From NCBI RefSeq assembly GCF_900107455.1, contig NZ_FNQB01000001.1, positions 744,001 through 808,000 on the forward strand: a stretch of 64,000 bases of DNA, given 5' to 3'. The translations under genes and the position numbers were made by a program. Positions 51,667 to 60,676 of the stretch are shown here, one piece after another. Every line of letters begins with the position of its first letter. Position 1 is the first letter of the stretch. Source of the stretch: Asanoa ishikariensis (lineage in GTDB: Bacteria > Actinomycetota > Actinomycetes > Mycobacteriales > Micromonosporaceae). The notes under the pieces are model-generated. The model ran no database searches and was not told the DNA's origin. It was given only the letters and a program-made list of their open reading frames with translations.

Positions 51667-53453
51667 GCCGGCGGCCCCGCGGTGTCGCGCCACGGGTCCT
51701 CGGGCGGCGCGTCGACCGGGTTGCTCGGCCGGTAGACGTGATAGCCGGGCGGCGCCACGGCGGTGTCCTGCTTGGTGGTGCCGCCCAGGTCTGGCTCGAC
51801 CGCGGGCATCGGCAGGGTTTTCTGCTCCGGGCGTTGCCGGCGCCACCAGCGGCGGCCGGCCTTGGGCAGCTCAGTGGTCCGCGACTCCGCGCGGGGCCGG
51901 GGCGGCGTGCCTGGGCGCTGTGCGCCGGTGGCGCCCGGCCGCGCCGAGTCGGCGGAGGCCCCCGGCCTCCGTGAGTCGGTGGCGGCATCCGGCCGTGTTG
52001 AGTCGGCGGCGGTACCTGGCCGCCCTGAGCCGTTGGCGGCATCCGGGCGCGGCTCGGAGGCCGGCTCCTCGCGCGGCGGGTCGCCCACGTCGAACCGGCC
52101 GTGCAGCCGCTCCTTGCGTAGCTGGCCGGCGACGATCACCGCGCGCACCGCGGCCAGCGCCGCCACGGCACCGAGCAGGCCGACGCCGACCCGGCCGGTG
52201 ACCGGGATCAGGCCGAGCCCGCCACCGGCCACGAAGGCCAGCACCAGGACGGTCTCGGAGTGGGCGAACGCGCTGGCTCGCATTCGCTCCGGCACCCGCT
52301 CCTGGATCGTGGCGTCGACCGAGAGCTTGGCGATGCCGCTCATCACGGCGGTGACCAGACAGAGCAGCGCCACCATGGCCAGCGAGTAGCCGATCGTGGT
52401 CAACACCGCCAGGCCGGCCGTGATGATCAGGCCGCTGGACTGCAGGGCCACGGGGCGGTGTATTCGCAGTCGGGTGCCGATGGCGGTCGCGAGGAAGGTG
52501 CCGACGCCCAGCGCGGCGCCGAGGACGCTGAGCGCGAGCCCGTCGCTCAACTCGCGGCCGAACAAGGTGGTGCCCAGGTGGCCGCCCTTGATCGCGAACG
52601 CCAGGAAGAGCAGCAGGAAGCCGTAGAAGGCGCGGAGCGTGGCGCTGCCGATCAGAGCCGAGATCACCAGCCGCCCGGACAGCGGCCGGTCGCCGTTGCG
52701 GCCGAACGCTCCGAAGATGGCCGCTATGGGTCGAGGCACGGTCTCCGGCGGGTCGGAGTCGGCCCGGCCGGGCAGTCGGAGCGAGACCACCATGCCGACC
52801 AGGAAGACCACGGCGGCGATCCGCAGCGGCCATTGCGGGCCGATGGCGAAGGCCGCGACCCCGATCGGCGCGGCTATCGCGCCGGCGACGGTGCCGTAGA
52901 TGCTCGCTCTGGCGCCGGCCTGGGACAGCCCGAGCCCCTCGGGCAACAGCCGGGGCACGGCCGCCGATCTGGCCACGCCGTACGCCCGGGAAAGGGCGAG
53001 TACTCCGAACGCGGCCGGGTATAGCCAGATCGAGTCGGTGTTGTCGGCGACGGCCCAGACCAGGAATGCCCGACCGAGGAAGGTCGCCGCGAGAGCCCAC
53101 CGCCGGCCGTGCCGGAAGTGGTCGAGCAACGGGCCGACCACCGGCGCCAGCAGGGCGAACGGGACCATCGTGATCAACAGGTAGAGCGCGACCTTGCTGC
53201 GCGCCTCGCCGAGGGGCACGTCGAAGAAGATCGTGCCGGCCAACCCGATGGTGATCAAGGTGTCGCCGGCACACGAGGCGGCATGCAGGTCGAACAGGCG
53301 CATCATGCCCGTTTCGCCCCGCGCGCCCTTGGATCGGGCGGTGCCGACACCACGGCGGACTCCCCGGCTGACCAAGCGGCCACCCTTGACGGTCGAGCCG
53401 ACGAACCGGCCGATCGTCGAGCCCGTGCGGCGTATCAACGGCATGCGCCCCAT
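51663..53453 (-). CDS. MFS-like membrane protein of the futalosine operon
   Basis: The 596-residue protein has a basic N-terminus, 12 predicted helices between about 55 and 445, then a 150-residue cytoplasmic tail. The tail contains four degenerate 9-residue repeats of the type S-x-R-P-x-A-x-x-D (SGRPGTAAD, STRPDAATD, SRRPGASAD, SARPGATG), then a basic stretch RRWWRRQRP. No substrate is known. The tight coupling to mqnB suggests a link to menaquinone precursors or hypoxanthine (inference). Met4 (53444) has the better-spaced ribosome-binding site. Confidence 0.82.
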   Translation of the reverse strand: MGRMPLIRRTGSTIGRFVGSTVKGGRLVSRGVRRGVGTARSKGARGETGMMRLFDLHAASCAGDTLITIGLAGTIFFDVPLGEARSKVALYLLITMVPFALLAPVVGPLLDHFRHGRRWALAATFLGRAFLVWAVADNTDSIWLYPAAFGVLALSRAYGVARSAAVPRLLPEGLGLSQAGARASIYGTVAGAIAAPIGVAAFAIGPQWPLRIAAVVFLVGMVVSLRLPGRADSDPPETVPRPIAAIFGAFGRNGDRPLSGRLVISALIGSATLRAFYGFLLLFLAFAIKGGHLGTTLFGRELSDGLALSVLGAALGVGTFLATAIGTRLRIHRPVALQSSGLIITAGLAVLTTIGYSLAMVALLCLVTAVMSGIAKLSVDATIQERVPERMRASAFAHSETVLVLAFVAGGGLGLIPVTGRVGVGLLGAVAALAAVRAVIVAGQLRKERLHGRFDVGDPPREEPASEPRPDAANGSGRPGTAADSTRPDAATDSRRPGASADSARPGATGAQRPGTPPRPRAESRTTELPKAGRRWWRRQRPEQKTLPMPAVEPDLGGTTKQDTAVAPPGYHVYRPSNPVDAPPEDPWRDTAGPPA

Positions 53454-53504
53454 CCTCTCCCATCCCGGTGTCGGCGGCCCACACGCGTAGTGAAGAATGT
53501 CAGG

Positions 53505-54263
53505 GTGACCAGGAGTGCCGCCGTGCGATCCGCGAAGCTCGACCAGGTCTGTGCCGCAGCCGTCGACTTGGCGCGGGAGGCGATCACCGAGGTCGACTCA
53601 GCGGAGGTCGGCGCCCACCTCGACGTGGTTGCCGAGGGCGAGCGACTGGTCACTCACTACTTTGCCTGCGAAATGCCCGGATATCGGGGCTGGCGCTGGG
53701 CGGTCACAGTGACGCGGGTCTCGCGGAGCAAGCACGTCACGGTGTGCGAGACCGTGCTCCTGCCCGGCCCGGACGCGCTCCTCGCACCCGGCTGGGTCCC
53801 CTGGCAGGATCGCCTCCAGCCGGGTGACCTGGGCGTCGGCGATCTGCTGCTGACCCCGGCCGACGACGACCGGCTGGTGCCCGGCTACACGCTGTCGGAC
53901 GACCCGGCGGTCGACGAGGTCACCTGGGAGCTCGGCCTGGGCCGTCCCCGGGTGATGTCGAAAGAGGGCCGCGAAGAGACCGCGCAGCGCTGGTACGACG
54001 GCGACCACGGTCCGGATGCCGCGATCTCGTCCGCCGCACCGCCCACCGCCCGCTGCGTGACCTGCGGGTTCTACCTCCCGCTGGCCGGTGCGATGCGCCA
54101 GGCGTTCGGGGTGTGCGGCAACATGTTCGCGCCCGACGACGGCCGGGCGGTCAGCTCTGACCACGGCTGCGGGGCGCACTCCGAGGCGCTGGCCGAGACC
54201 GCGTCGGCCGAGGAACTGCCGACCGTCTACGACGACGGCGAAGTCGAGTCCGTCGACGACTGA
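53505..54263 (+). CDS. DUF3027 family protein
   Basis: The 252-residue protein of unknown function is conserved in actinobacteria beside the MFS gene (Rv0877-like by position, recalled). A GYRGWRWAVTVTRV core is followed by a C-terminal cysteine/histidine region: CVTCGFYLPL, FGVCGNMFAPDDGR and SSDHGCGAHSEA. This probably binds a metal. The tail is acidic. GTG 53490 is an alternative start. Its 3' end overlaps the convergent DUF2530 gene by 37 nt. Confidence 0.82.
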   Translation: MTRSAAVRSAKLDQVCAAAVDLAREAITEVDSAEVGAHLDVVAEGERLVTHYFACEMPGYRGWRWAVTVTRVSRSKHVTVCETVLLPGPDALLAPGWVPWQDRLQPGDLGVGDLLLTPADDDRLVPGYTLSDDPAVDEVTWELGLGRPRVMSKEGREETAQRWYDGDHGPDAAISSAAPPTARCVTCGFYLPLAGAMRQAFGVCGNMFAPDDGRAVSSDHGCGAHSEALAETASAEELPTVYDDGEVESVDD

Positions 54264-54496
54264 GCCGCGGCCTGCCGGCGGCGCCGGTTCGCATCGTGCC
54301 TGATCATGACCGCTAGGCCGGGGAATCCGAGCACGAATCCGGCCAGGCAGGTCCACAGCCAGTTTTCGCGCCCGTCGCGGAAAAAGGCGAGCACTACGAG
54401 CCCGACGGCGGCCCAGATAACAATGCCACCCACGGCGAACGGCACCATAGGCGGGTCCAGCGGTGCCACCCGAGGTTGTTGCTGCTGCTCAGCCAC
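54227..54496 (-). CDS. DUF2530 small membrane protein
   Basis: An 89-residue protein with two hydrophobic helices (FAVGGIVIWAAVGLVVLAFF and LWTCLAGFVLGFPGLAVM) and a basic/serine-rich C-terminus. It matches DUF2530 proteins found next to DUF3027 and MarR genes in mycobacteria. Function unknown. Confidence 0.75.
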   Translation of the reverse strand: MAEQQQQPRVAPLDPPMVPFAVGGIVIWAAVGLVVLAFFRDGRENWLWTCLAGFVLGFPGLAVMIRHDANRRRRQAAAQSSTDSTSPSS

Positions 54497-54589
54497 TCGA
54501 AAAGGGTAACCAGGAAGATCTTTCGGTGTAACACCGGCTGTGGCAATATGCGCAGGTCAATCGATGATCTCCGTTTGGGAGCCGGCACC

Positions 54590-56065
54590 ATGACCGAGGC
54601 ACCGACCACACCGCGGCCCACGGCCGAGGACCGCCCGGTGAGTGGCTTCGACCGCTACTTTTCGATCAGCGCCCGCGGTTCCAGCATCGGCCAGGAGGTT
54701 CGCGGCGGCTTCGCGACCTTCTTCACGATGGCCTACATCGTGGTGCTCAACCCGCTGATCCTGGGCAGCGCGACCGATGCCAGCGGAGTCCACCTCGCGA
54801 TCGCCGCGATCGCGGCCGCCACCGCACTGGTCGCCGGCGTGATGACGATCCTGATGGGCGTGGTGGCCCGGTTCCCGCTGGCCCTCGCCGCCGGGCTCGG
54901 CGTCAACGCGATGGTGGCCTACGAGATCGCACCCCAGATGACCTGGGCCGACGCGATGGGCCTGGTCGTCATCGAGGGCGTGCTGATCGCCATCCTGGTG
55001 CTCACCGGCCTGCGGGAGAGCATCTTCCGCTCGGTGCCGACCCAGCTCAAGGCCGCCATCGGGGTGGGCATCGGCCTGTTCCTGACGATCATCGGTCTCG
55101 TCGACGCCGGCTTCGTGCGCCGCATCCCGGACATCGCCGGCACCACCGTCCCGGTCGGGATGGGCATCAACGGCCGGCTGATCACCTGGCCCGCGCTGGT
55201 CTTCGTGTTCGCGCTGCTGCTGACGATCATCCTGTTCGTGCGGAAGGTGCGCGGCGCCATCCTGATCGGCATCCTGTCGGCGACCGTGCTGGCGCTGATC
55301 GTCGAGGCGATCGGCAAGATCGGCCCGTCCTTCGTCGACGGCAAGCCGAACCCGAGCGGCTGGTCGCTCAACGTGCCGAAGCTCCCGGACACCATCGTCG
55401 ACCTGCCCGACCTGTCGTTGCTGGGCAAGTTCAACGTGTTCCACTCCTGGCAGACGGCCGGCTGGCTGGTCGTCCTGATGTTCGTCTTCACCCTGCTGAT
55501 CACGGACTTCTTCGACACGATGGGCACGATGGTCGCGGTCGGCCAGGAGGGCGGCCTGCTCGACGAGAACGGCATGCCGCCGCGTACGCGCGAGATCCTG
55601 CTCGTCGACTCGATCGCCGCGGCGGCCGGCGGCGCGGCCAGCGTCTCCAGCAACACCTCGTACATCGAAAGCGCCTCCGGTGTCGCCGAGGGAGCCCGGA
55701 CGGGCGTCGCCAACCTGGTCACCGGTGGCCTGTTCCTGCTCGCGATGTTCTTCGCCCCGCTGGTCACGGTGGTGCCGTTCGAGGCCGCCTCGGCCGCGCT
55801 GGTGATCGTCGGCTTCCTGATGATGACCGCGGTGCGGAGCATCGACTGGACCGACTACGAGATCGGCGTGCCGGCGTTCCTGACCATCGTGCTGATGCCG
55901 TTCACCTACTCGATCTCCAACGGCATCGGGGCCGGCATCATCTCGTACGCGGTGATCAAGCTGGCCTGTGGCAAGGCGCGCCAGGTTCACCCGTTGTTGT
56001 ACGCCGTTGCCGGCCTCTTCGTGGTCTACTTCCTGCGTGGGCCGATCGAGACGCTGATCTCGTGA
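54590..56065 (+). CDS. AzgA-type purine (adenine/guanine/hypoxanthine) permease
   Basis: The 491-residue permease has the NCS2/AzgA features GGFATFFTMAYIVVLNP near the start, AAGLGVNAMVAYEIAP, TDFFDTMGTMVAVG and SSNTSYIESASGVAEGARTG. It imports purine bases with protons. Hypoxanthine released by MqnB could also be salvaged, although that base arises inside the cell. ATG 54590 follows GGGAG (54577-54581). No purine riboswitch is recognisable in the upstream 90 nt. Confidence 0.93.
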   Translation: MTEAPTTPRPTAEDRPVSGFDRYFSISARGSSIGQEVRGGFATFFTMAYIVVLNPLILGSATDASGVHLAIAAIAAATALVAGVMTILMGVVARFPLALAAGLGVNAMVAYEIAPQMTWADAMGLVVIEGVLIAILVLTGLRESIFRSVPTQLKAAIGVGIGLFLTIIGLVDAGFVRRIPDIAGTTVPVGMGINGRLITWPALVFVFALLLTIILFVRKVRGAILIGILSATVLALIVEAIGKIGPSFVDGKPNPSGWSLNVPKLPDTIVDLPDLSLLGKFNVFHSWQTAGWLVVLMFVFTLLITDFFDTMGTMVAVGQEGGLLDENGMPPRTREILLVDSIAAAAGGAASVSSNTSYIESASGVAEGARTGVANLVTGGLFLLAMFFAPLVTVVPFEAASAALVIVGFLMMTAVRSIDWTDYEIGVPAFLTIVLMPFTYSISNGIGAGIISYAVIKLACGKARQVHPLLYAVAGLFVVYFLRGPIETLIS

Positions 56066-56107
56066 GGCCGTGACAGGGGCCATACTCACTGGTCGTTAGC
56101 CGGGCTT

Positions 56108-56122
56108 ATTAGTTAAGCTAAT
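56108..56122. promoter_or_regulatory. Near-perfect palindrome before the marR gene
   Basis: ATTAGTTAAGCTAAT is a 15-bp dyad with one mismatch in a markedly A/T-rich spot. It ends 4 nt before the GTG start of the MarR gene. MarR proteins bind such sites, so autoregulation is likely (inference). Confidence 0.6.
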
Positions 56123-56126
56123 TACT

Positions 56127-56576
56127 GTGACGGAGCGGACGGTGACGGCAAAGCGCGTCTCGGTGGCGCAACTGGCCTCGTCGCTGCGCGATGCGATCAC
56201 CCGGTTCAACCGGCGGGTCAGGCAGACCCGCCCGGTCGGCGATCTCACGGTTACCCAGCTATCCGCCCTGACCAGCCTTCAGTTGGGCGGGGCGCTGTCC
56301 CCCCGGGAACTCGCCGATGTCGAACGTGTCCAGCCGCCGACGATGACCAAGATCGTCGCCAAGCTGGAAGAGCGCGGGCTGGTGCAACGAACCCCGCACC
56401 CGACCGACGGGCGCCAGGTGATCCTGGCTGCCACGGAGGCGGGTCGAGCGATCCTTGCCCAGCACGAGCGGGCCCGTGACGAGTGGCTGGCCCCTCGACT
56501 CGCCGCGCTGACCCCGGAGGAGCGAGACACGCTCCGCCGGGCGGCGGAGATCCTCCAGAAGGTCGCGCGCGCCTGA
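56127..56576 (+). CDS. MarR-family transcriptional regulator
   Basis: The 149-residue winged-helix protein has DLTVTQLSALTSLQLGG, LSPRELADVERVQPPTMTKIV (recognition helix) and the wing GLVQRTPHPTDGRQVIL with the conserved D-x-R. GTG 56127 follows an A/T-rich dyad by 4 nt, so the transcript may have a very short leader. It precedes an MFS transporter gene on the same strand, a common regulator-exporter pairing. Confidence 0.92.
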   Translation: MTERTVTAKRVSVAQLASSLRDAITRFNRRVRQTRPVGDLTVTQLSALTSLQLGGALSPRELADVERVQPPTMTKIVAKLEERGLVQRTPHPTDGRQVILAATEAGRAILAQHERARDEWLAPRLAALTPEERDTLRRAAEILQKVARA

Positions 56577-56644
56577 GCTCGCGCCGCTTCGTCCTTTGTG
56601 GATGACGCGTACCTTCGGCGATCTCTTTGGGAGGCGCAACAGCC

Positions 56645-57937
56645 TTGCGTGCCCGGCTCAACAACACGTTCCAGTCCCTCCAGGTGAGGAACTACCGGCT
56701 CTTCGCGCTCGGTCAGCTGGTGAAGCTGATCGGCGTGTGGATGATGTTCACGACCCAGGACTGGCTCGTCTTCCTGTTGGGCGGCACCGCCGCGCAGCTC
56801 GGCATCGTCACCGCCCTGCAGTTCACCCCCGTGCTGGCGCTGACGCTGCTATCCGGCCGGCTCGCCGACCGCTACGACAAGCGCAAGATCCTCTTCGTGG
56901 CCAACACGGCCTGGACCATCCTGTCCGTGCTGTTCAGCATCCTCGTGGTCAGCGGCTCCGCCGAGCTCTGGCACGTCTACGTGTTCGCACTGCTGCTCGG
57001 CGTGGCCAGCGCCGTCGAGACGCCGGTGCGCCAGTCCTTCGTCTCGGAGCTCGTCGAGATCCGGCTGCTGCCCAACGCACTCGGCCTGTCCGCGGCCACC
57101 TTCAACAGCGCCCGGGTGATCGGCCCGTCACTCGCCGGCATCGCGATCGCCCTGTTCGACGTCGGCCCGGTGTTCGTGTTCAGCGCCGTCCTCGCGGTCG
57201 CCCCGCTCATCTGCCTTCTCCGGATGCGGCCGGCCGAGCTGTACAGGACGGAACTCGCCCCGGCCGCCGCGCGTGAGCCGGCCCGGGTGGTCGACGGCCT
57301 GCGCTACGTCCGGCGCCGGCCCGACCTGATGCTGCCGATGGTGCTGATGAGCGTGCTCGCGTTCTTCCTCTTCAACTTCCCGGTCACCCTCCAGGCGCTG
57401 GCCAAGACCGGCTTCAACACCGGCGCGGCGTCGTTCGGCCTGTTCACCACCGCCGTCGGCCTAGGCGCGCTGGTCGGCGCGCTGGTCGGTGGCACCCGGC
57501 GGGCCCGCCCGTCGGTCTACACGGTGATCATCTCGGCCATGGTGTTCAGCGCGTTCGGCATCCTGGTCGGCATCCTGCCGGTGTACTGGTTGGTCGTCGC
57601 CGCCCTCGTACCCACCGGCTTCTTCATGGTCTTCTTCGCGCAGGCCGCCAACCAGCGGGTCCAGCTCGGCACCGACGCCGCGTACCGCGGTCGCGTGATG
57701 GCCCTCTGGGTGTTCGTCTTCATGGGGCTCAACCCGATCTCCGGCCCGCTGGTCGGCTGGCTGGCCGACCACGCCGGCGCCGGCACCGCGATCTGGCTCG
57801 GCGGCTCGATCGCGCTGGCCGCGACCACCCTGTCCCTCGTCGTGCAGCTACGGCACAGCGGCAGCCGGCTGCGCATGCGCCTGCGTCCGGTGCCGCGGGT
57901 CCAGATCGTGCCCGCCGTCGCCGCCGAACGCGCCTGA
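56645..57937 (+). CDS. MFS transporter (enterobactin-exporter-like)
   Basis: The protein has about 430 residues and 12 helices. It begins LRARLNNTFQSLQVRNYRLFALGQ, then GRLADRYDKRKILF (motif A) and VETPVRQSFVSELV, the pattern of MFS_3/EntS-type proteins. The substrate is unknown. TTG 56645 is preferred because GGGAGG lies at 56629-56634; TTG 56627 is the alternative. It lies 68 nt after marR, so it is probably regulated by it. The C-terminal tail is basic. Confidence 0.88.
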   Translation: MRARLNNTFQSLQVRNYRLFALGQLVKLIGVWMMFTTQDWLVFLLGGTAAQLGIVTALQFTPVLALTLLSGRLADRYDKRKILFVANTAWTILSVLFSILVVSGSAELWHVYVFALLLGVASAVETPVRQSFVSELVEIRLLPNALGLSAATFNSARVIGPSLAGIAIALFDVGPVFVFSAVLAVAPLICLLRMRPAELYRTELAPAAAREPARVVDGLRYVRRRPDLMLPMVLMSVLAFFLFNFPVTLQALAKTGFNTGAASFGLFTTAVGLGALVGALVGGTRRARPSVYTVIISAMVFSAFGILVGILPVYWLVVAALVPTGFFMVFFAQAANQRVQLGTDAAYRGRVMALWVFVFMGLNPISGPLVGWLADHAGAGTAIWLGGSIALAATTLSLVVQLRHSGSRLRMRLRPVPRVQIVPAVAAERA

Positions 57938-57978
57938 CGGGCACGTTTCTGTCGTACGGATCTGGTTTGCTTTCCCAC

Positions 57979-58725
57979 ATGACACGTGAGGTGTTCCTCC
58001 GGAGCCTGGAGGCCGATTTCGCCGACCTGCGGGCGGCCGCCGTCGACCTGTCGGCACCGGTGCCGTCCTGTCCGGGTTGGACGATCGACGACCTGGTCAG
58101 CCACGTGGCACACGTCTACCTGCACAAGGTCGAGACCATGCGGCGCGGTGAGCTGCCCAAGCCGTGGCCGCCGGAGCCGACGGGGGAGAAGTCGACCGCC
58201 CTGCTCGACCGGGCCCACGCCGCGCTGGTCGCCGAGTTCGCTGCGCGGCCTGACGAGCAGGCCTGCCCGACGTGGTACGAGCCTGATCAGACCGTCGGCT
58301 TCTGGGTCCGCCGGATGGCGCAGGAGACGGTGATCCACCGCGTCGACGCCGAGCTCGCCGCGGGCTTCCCGATTTCCCCGATTCCCGCCGAGCTGGCCGG
58401 TGACGGCATCGCCGAGGTCCTCGAGGTGTTCCTGTCCTATGCCACCCGAGCGTGGCCCGAAGACTTCGGCGACCTGCTGCGCGCCAACGGCAATCGGGCG
58501 GTGCTGGTCAGCGCCGGCGGTGCCCGTTGGCTGGTGCGCCTCGACCACGGCGGTGTCGAGATCGCACCTGACACCGCCGGCCAGGCGGTGGCCCAGGTCT
58601 CGGGCGCGCCGCATGACGTGCTGCTGTGGCTCTGGCGGCGAGTGGGCGACAGCGCGGTCCGGGTGGAGGGAGATGCCAGTGCGGTCTCCCGGCTACGTGC
58701 CCTGTTGGAGGCGGCGACTCAGTGA
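57979..58725 (+). CDS. Maleylpyruvate-isomerase-family mycothiol-dependent enzyme
   Basis: The 248-residue protein has an N-terminal DinB/MDMPI domain (PSCPGWTIDDLVSHVAHVYL; RRMAQETVIHRVDAEL) whose His, Glu and His residues would form the metal site. A C-terminal SCP2-like domain follows. The family uses mycothiol or is of unknown activity. ATG 57979 is preferred over 57967. No catabolic genes are nearby, so the substrate is not inferable. Confidence 0.83.
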   Translation: MTREVFLRSLEADFADLRAAAVDLSAPVPSCPGWTIDDLVSHVAHVYLHKVETMRRGELPKPWPPEPTGEKSTALLDRAHAALVAEFAARPDEQACPTWYEPDQTVGFWVRRMAQETVIHRVDAELAAGFPISPIPAELAGDGIAEVLEVFLSYATRAWPEDFGDLLRANGNRAVLVSAGGARWLVRLDHGGVEIAPDTAGQAVAQVSGAPHDVLLWLWRRVGDSAVRVEGDASAVSRLRALLEAATQ

Positions 58726-58823
58726 TCATCACAAATGCGCCATCCGAGGATTTTGACCGGTCGGTGCACCAAATGACACCCAAATCGGTGGCGGTCGCTG
58801 CCAGAGCCGCATAGCGTCGAAGA

Positions 58824-59327
58824 GTGGCGATCCCGCACACACTCGTGCTGGCGGTGGCGATTCTGACGCTTTTGTGTCTGCCTGCCATCGTCGCCGCGAT
58901 CGTATGCGCGGACGAGCTCATCGAACGCGGCACCCACGCCCTGCGACAGGCGCGCCTGGTGCGCCGCGAGCGGCGCGCGATCAGCCGACTCGACCGCTCG
59001 ATCGGCGAGGTGGAAATCGAGATCGAGCTGGCCCACGTCGACACGGAGCAGGAACGACCCACGATCGAGCAGATCGCCGCCGACCTCCAGCGCCTCGGCC
59101 GTCAGCGGCTGGGCATCGCCCAGCGTTCGCAGATCTGGCAGACCGCGGTGCTCCGTGCCTACGACGAGCAACTCCGCCTGGCCTGCGCGTGCCTCGGCGT
59201 CGACCAGCATCTGAGCGAACTGGTCGGCGTCGACCTGGAGATCGAGCGCGTCCGGGTCGAGGGCGAGCTACAGGCGGCCGGCATGACGCTCCCGACGGCC
59301 GAAGCCGAACGCCGCGAGCAGCGTTGA
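58824..59327 (+). CDS. Hypothetical protein with N-terminal membrane helix
   Basis: A 167-residue protein: one N-terminal transmembrane helix (LVLAVAILTLLCLPAIVAAIV), then charged helices likely to form a coiled coil (RRERRAISRLDRSIGEVEIE; VDLEIERVRVEGELQAAG). GTG 58824 is the start. The stop overlaps the TTG start of thpR (TTGA). No family recognised. Confidence 0.65.
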   Translation: MAIPHTLVLAVAILTLLCLPAIVAAIVCADELIERGTHALRQARLVRRERRAISRLDRSIGEVEIEIELAHVDTEQERPTIEQIAADLQRLGRQRLGIAQRSQIWQTAVLRAYDEQLRLACACLGVDQHLSELVGVDLEIERVRVEGELQAAGMTLPTAEAERREQR

Positions 59328-60220
59328 GGCTGTTCGTCGCCGTCTACCCGCCAGCACCCGCGGTCGCGGACCTGGCCACGTTCGTGTCATCGCTGCACGT
59401 CGGCCGCGCTCCGGCCGCGGGCGTGAACACCCGACTCGCCCGACCCGAGACCTATCACCTGACGCTGGCTTTCCTGGGCGAGGTCCCGGACGAACGCCTC
59501 GCCGACGTCGAGGAAGCGGTCGGCCAGGCGGTCGACCGCTATCACGCACGTGCGGAGACCATGGCCCGCCGCGCGGCCCGGACCCGCGAGCGCGCCGAAG
59601 CCGACCGCGGACCTGGGCCTGCGGTCGGGGCCGAGGATGGTGCGCCAGGCGATCGCGGACCTAGACCTGCGGTCGAGGCCGAGGATGGTGCGCCAGGCGA
59701 TCGCGGACCTAGACCTGCGGTCTGGGCCGAGGATGGTGCGCCAGGCGATCGCGGACCTGGGCGTGCGGTTCGGCCCGAGGATCGTGTGTTCGGCGACGCG
59801 GAGGCGGCCGCTCGAATTTCGGCCTCGGCCGAGGTGGGTGTGGCTCGGAGGCGGGCGGGCGGTGGTCCGTGGCCCGAGGTGCCGGAGCTGTCCCTTTCGG
59901 GTGGGGGGCGGTTCGGGCGTGGGGCTTTCGCGTTGATGTGGGTTGGGGTCGCAGGCGACCTGGAACCGATGCGTGCGCTCCACAAAGCTCTGCGTCGCGA
60001 GTTGAAGCACGCGCGATTTCCCTACGACGAGCGGCCGTGGAAGCCGCACCTGACCCTCGCGCGGCCTGGAGACCGCATTCCCAGGGCGGATCTGGACGCC
60101 GATCGGGCGGCGTTGGACGCCTACGTCGGTCCGGTGTGGCCGGCCCGCGAGCTGTCGCTGATGCGAAGCAATCTCGGCCCCGACCCGAGCTACGACCGTT
60201 TGGCGAACTGGCTTCTCTGA
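59324..60220 (+). CDS. thpR: RNA 2',3'-cyclic phosphodiesterase with a repeat insertion
   Basis: The 2H phosphoesterase has both catalytic motifs, YHLTLAFLG near residue 46 and KPHLTLARPGDR near 245. The 298 residues exceed the usual 180-190. An insertion between the motifs holds four 16-residue repeats of the form DRGPxPAVxAEDGAPG and further low-complexity sequence. The fold could tolerate it as a loop. TTG 59324 overlaps the preceding stop. The family opens 2',3'-cyclic phosphates on RNA ends; the cellular role is unclear. Confidence 0.88.
   Translation: MRLFVAVYPPAPAVADLATFVSSLHVGRAPAAGVNTRLARPETYHLTLAFLGEVPDERLADVEEAVGQAVDRYHARAETMARRAARTRERAEADRGPGPAVGAEDGAPGDRGPRPAVEAEDGAPGDRGPRPAVWAEDGAPGDRGPGRAVRPEDRVFGDAEAAARISASAEVGVARRRAGGGPWPEVPELSLSGGGRFGRGAFALMWVGVAGDLEPMRALHKALRRELKHARFPYDERPWKPHLTLARPGDRIPRADLDADRAALDAYVGPVWPARELSLMRSNLGPDPSYDRLANWLL
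59603..59794. repeat. Four 48-bp tandem units inside thpR
   Basis: Units lie at 59603, 59651, 59699 and 59747. Units 2 and 3 differ at only three or so positions; unit 4 is the most diverged. All keep the thpR frame (48 = 3 x 16), each starting GACCGCGG or GATCGCGG. Confidence 0.93.
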
Positions 60221-60259
60221 TCCGCCAAAGTGGAGCGAAACTCCGGGTAGTTTGCGGGA

Positions 60260-60676
60260 GTGACGAGTGTTTTGCCCCCTTCGCCCCCGACTCCCGCTCG
60301 GCCGGCCAAGCAGAACTTCTGGATCACGTTGCCCGGGTTGGTGACCATCGTCGTCGTGCTCGCGATGGCCGCGGTCAGCGTTTGGGCCGGTGCCAAGGCG
60401 AGTCGGGCCCGCGCCGCCGAGATGCTCGTCGACGTCGCCTCGTGCGACTACGCGGGTGACCGGGTCACGGTCGGGCTGAGAGTCAAGAACACCGGCGCCA
60501 CCAAGCGGTCGGCGCACATCGAGGTCGAGTACCTCGACGAGGACGGCGGCCGGATCGACCGGGCCTCGATCACGGCGAGGGACGTCGCCCCGGGTGGCAC
60601 CGCTCGCCTCGAGGAAAGCACGCAGCTCGACGCACCGGCCGCGACCGGCACCTGCCGAGTCGCGGCAGTCCGATAG
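60260..60676 (+). CDS. Membrane-anchored extracytoplasmic protein, FxLYD-like
   Basis: A 138-residue protein with a proline-rich cytoplasmic N-terminus, one transmembrane helix (LPGLVTIVVVLAMAAVSVWAG) and a beta-rich exported domain of about 80 residues (VTVGLRVKNTGATKRSAHIEV). The fold resembles FxLYD-type domains of secreted actinobacterial proteins. GTG 60260 is the start. Its 3' end is partly duplicated just downstream. Confidence 0.65.
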   Translation: MTSVLPPSPPTPARPAKQNFWITLPGLVTIVVVLAMAAVSVWAGAKASRARAAEMLVDVASCDYAGDRVTVGLRVKNTGATKRSAHIEVEYLDEDGGRIDRASITARDVAPGGTARLEESTQLDAPAATGTCRVAAVR

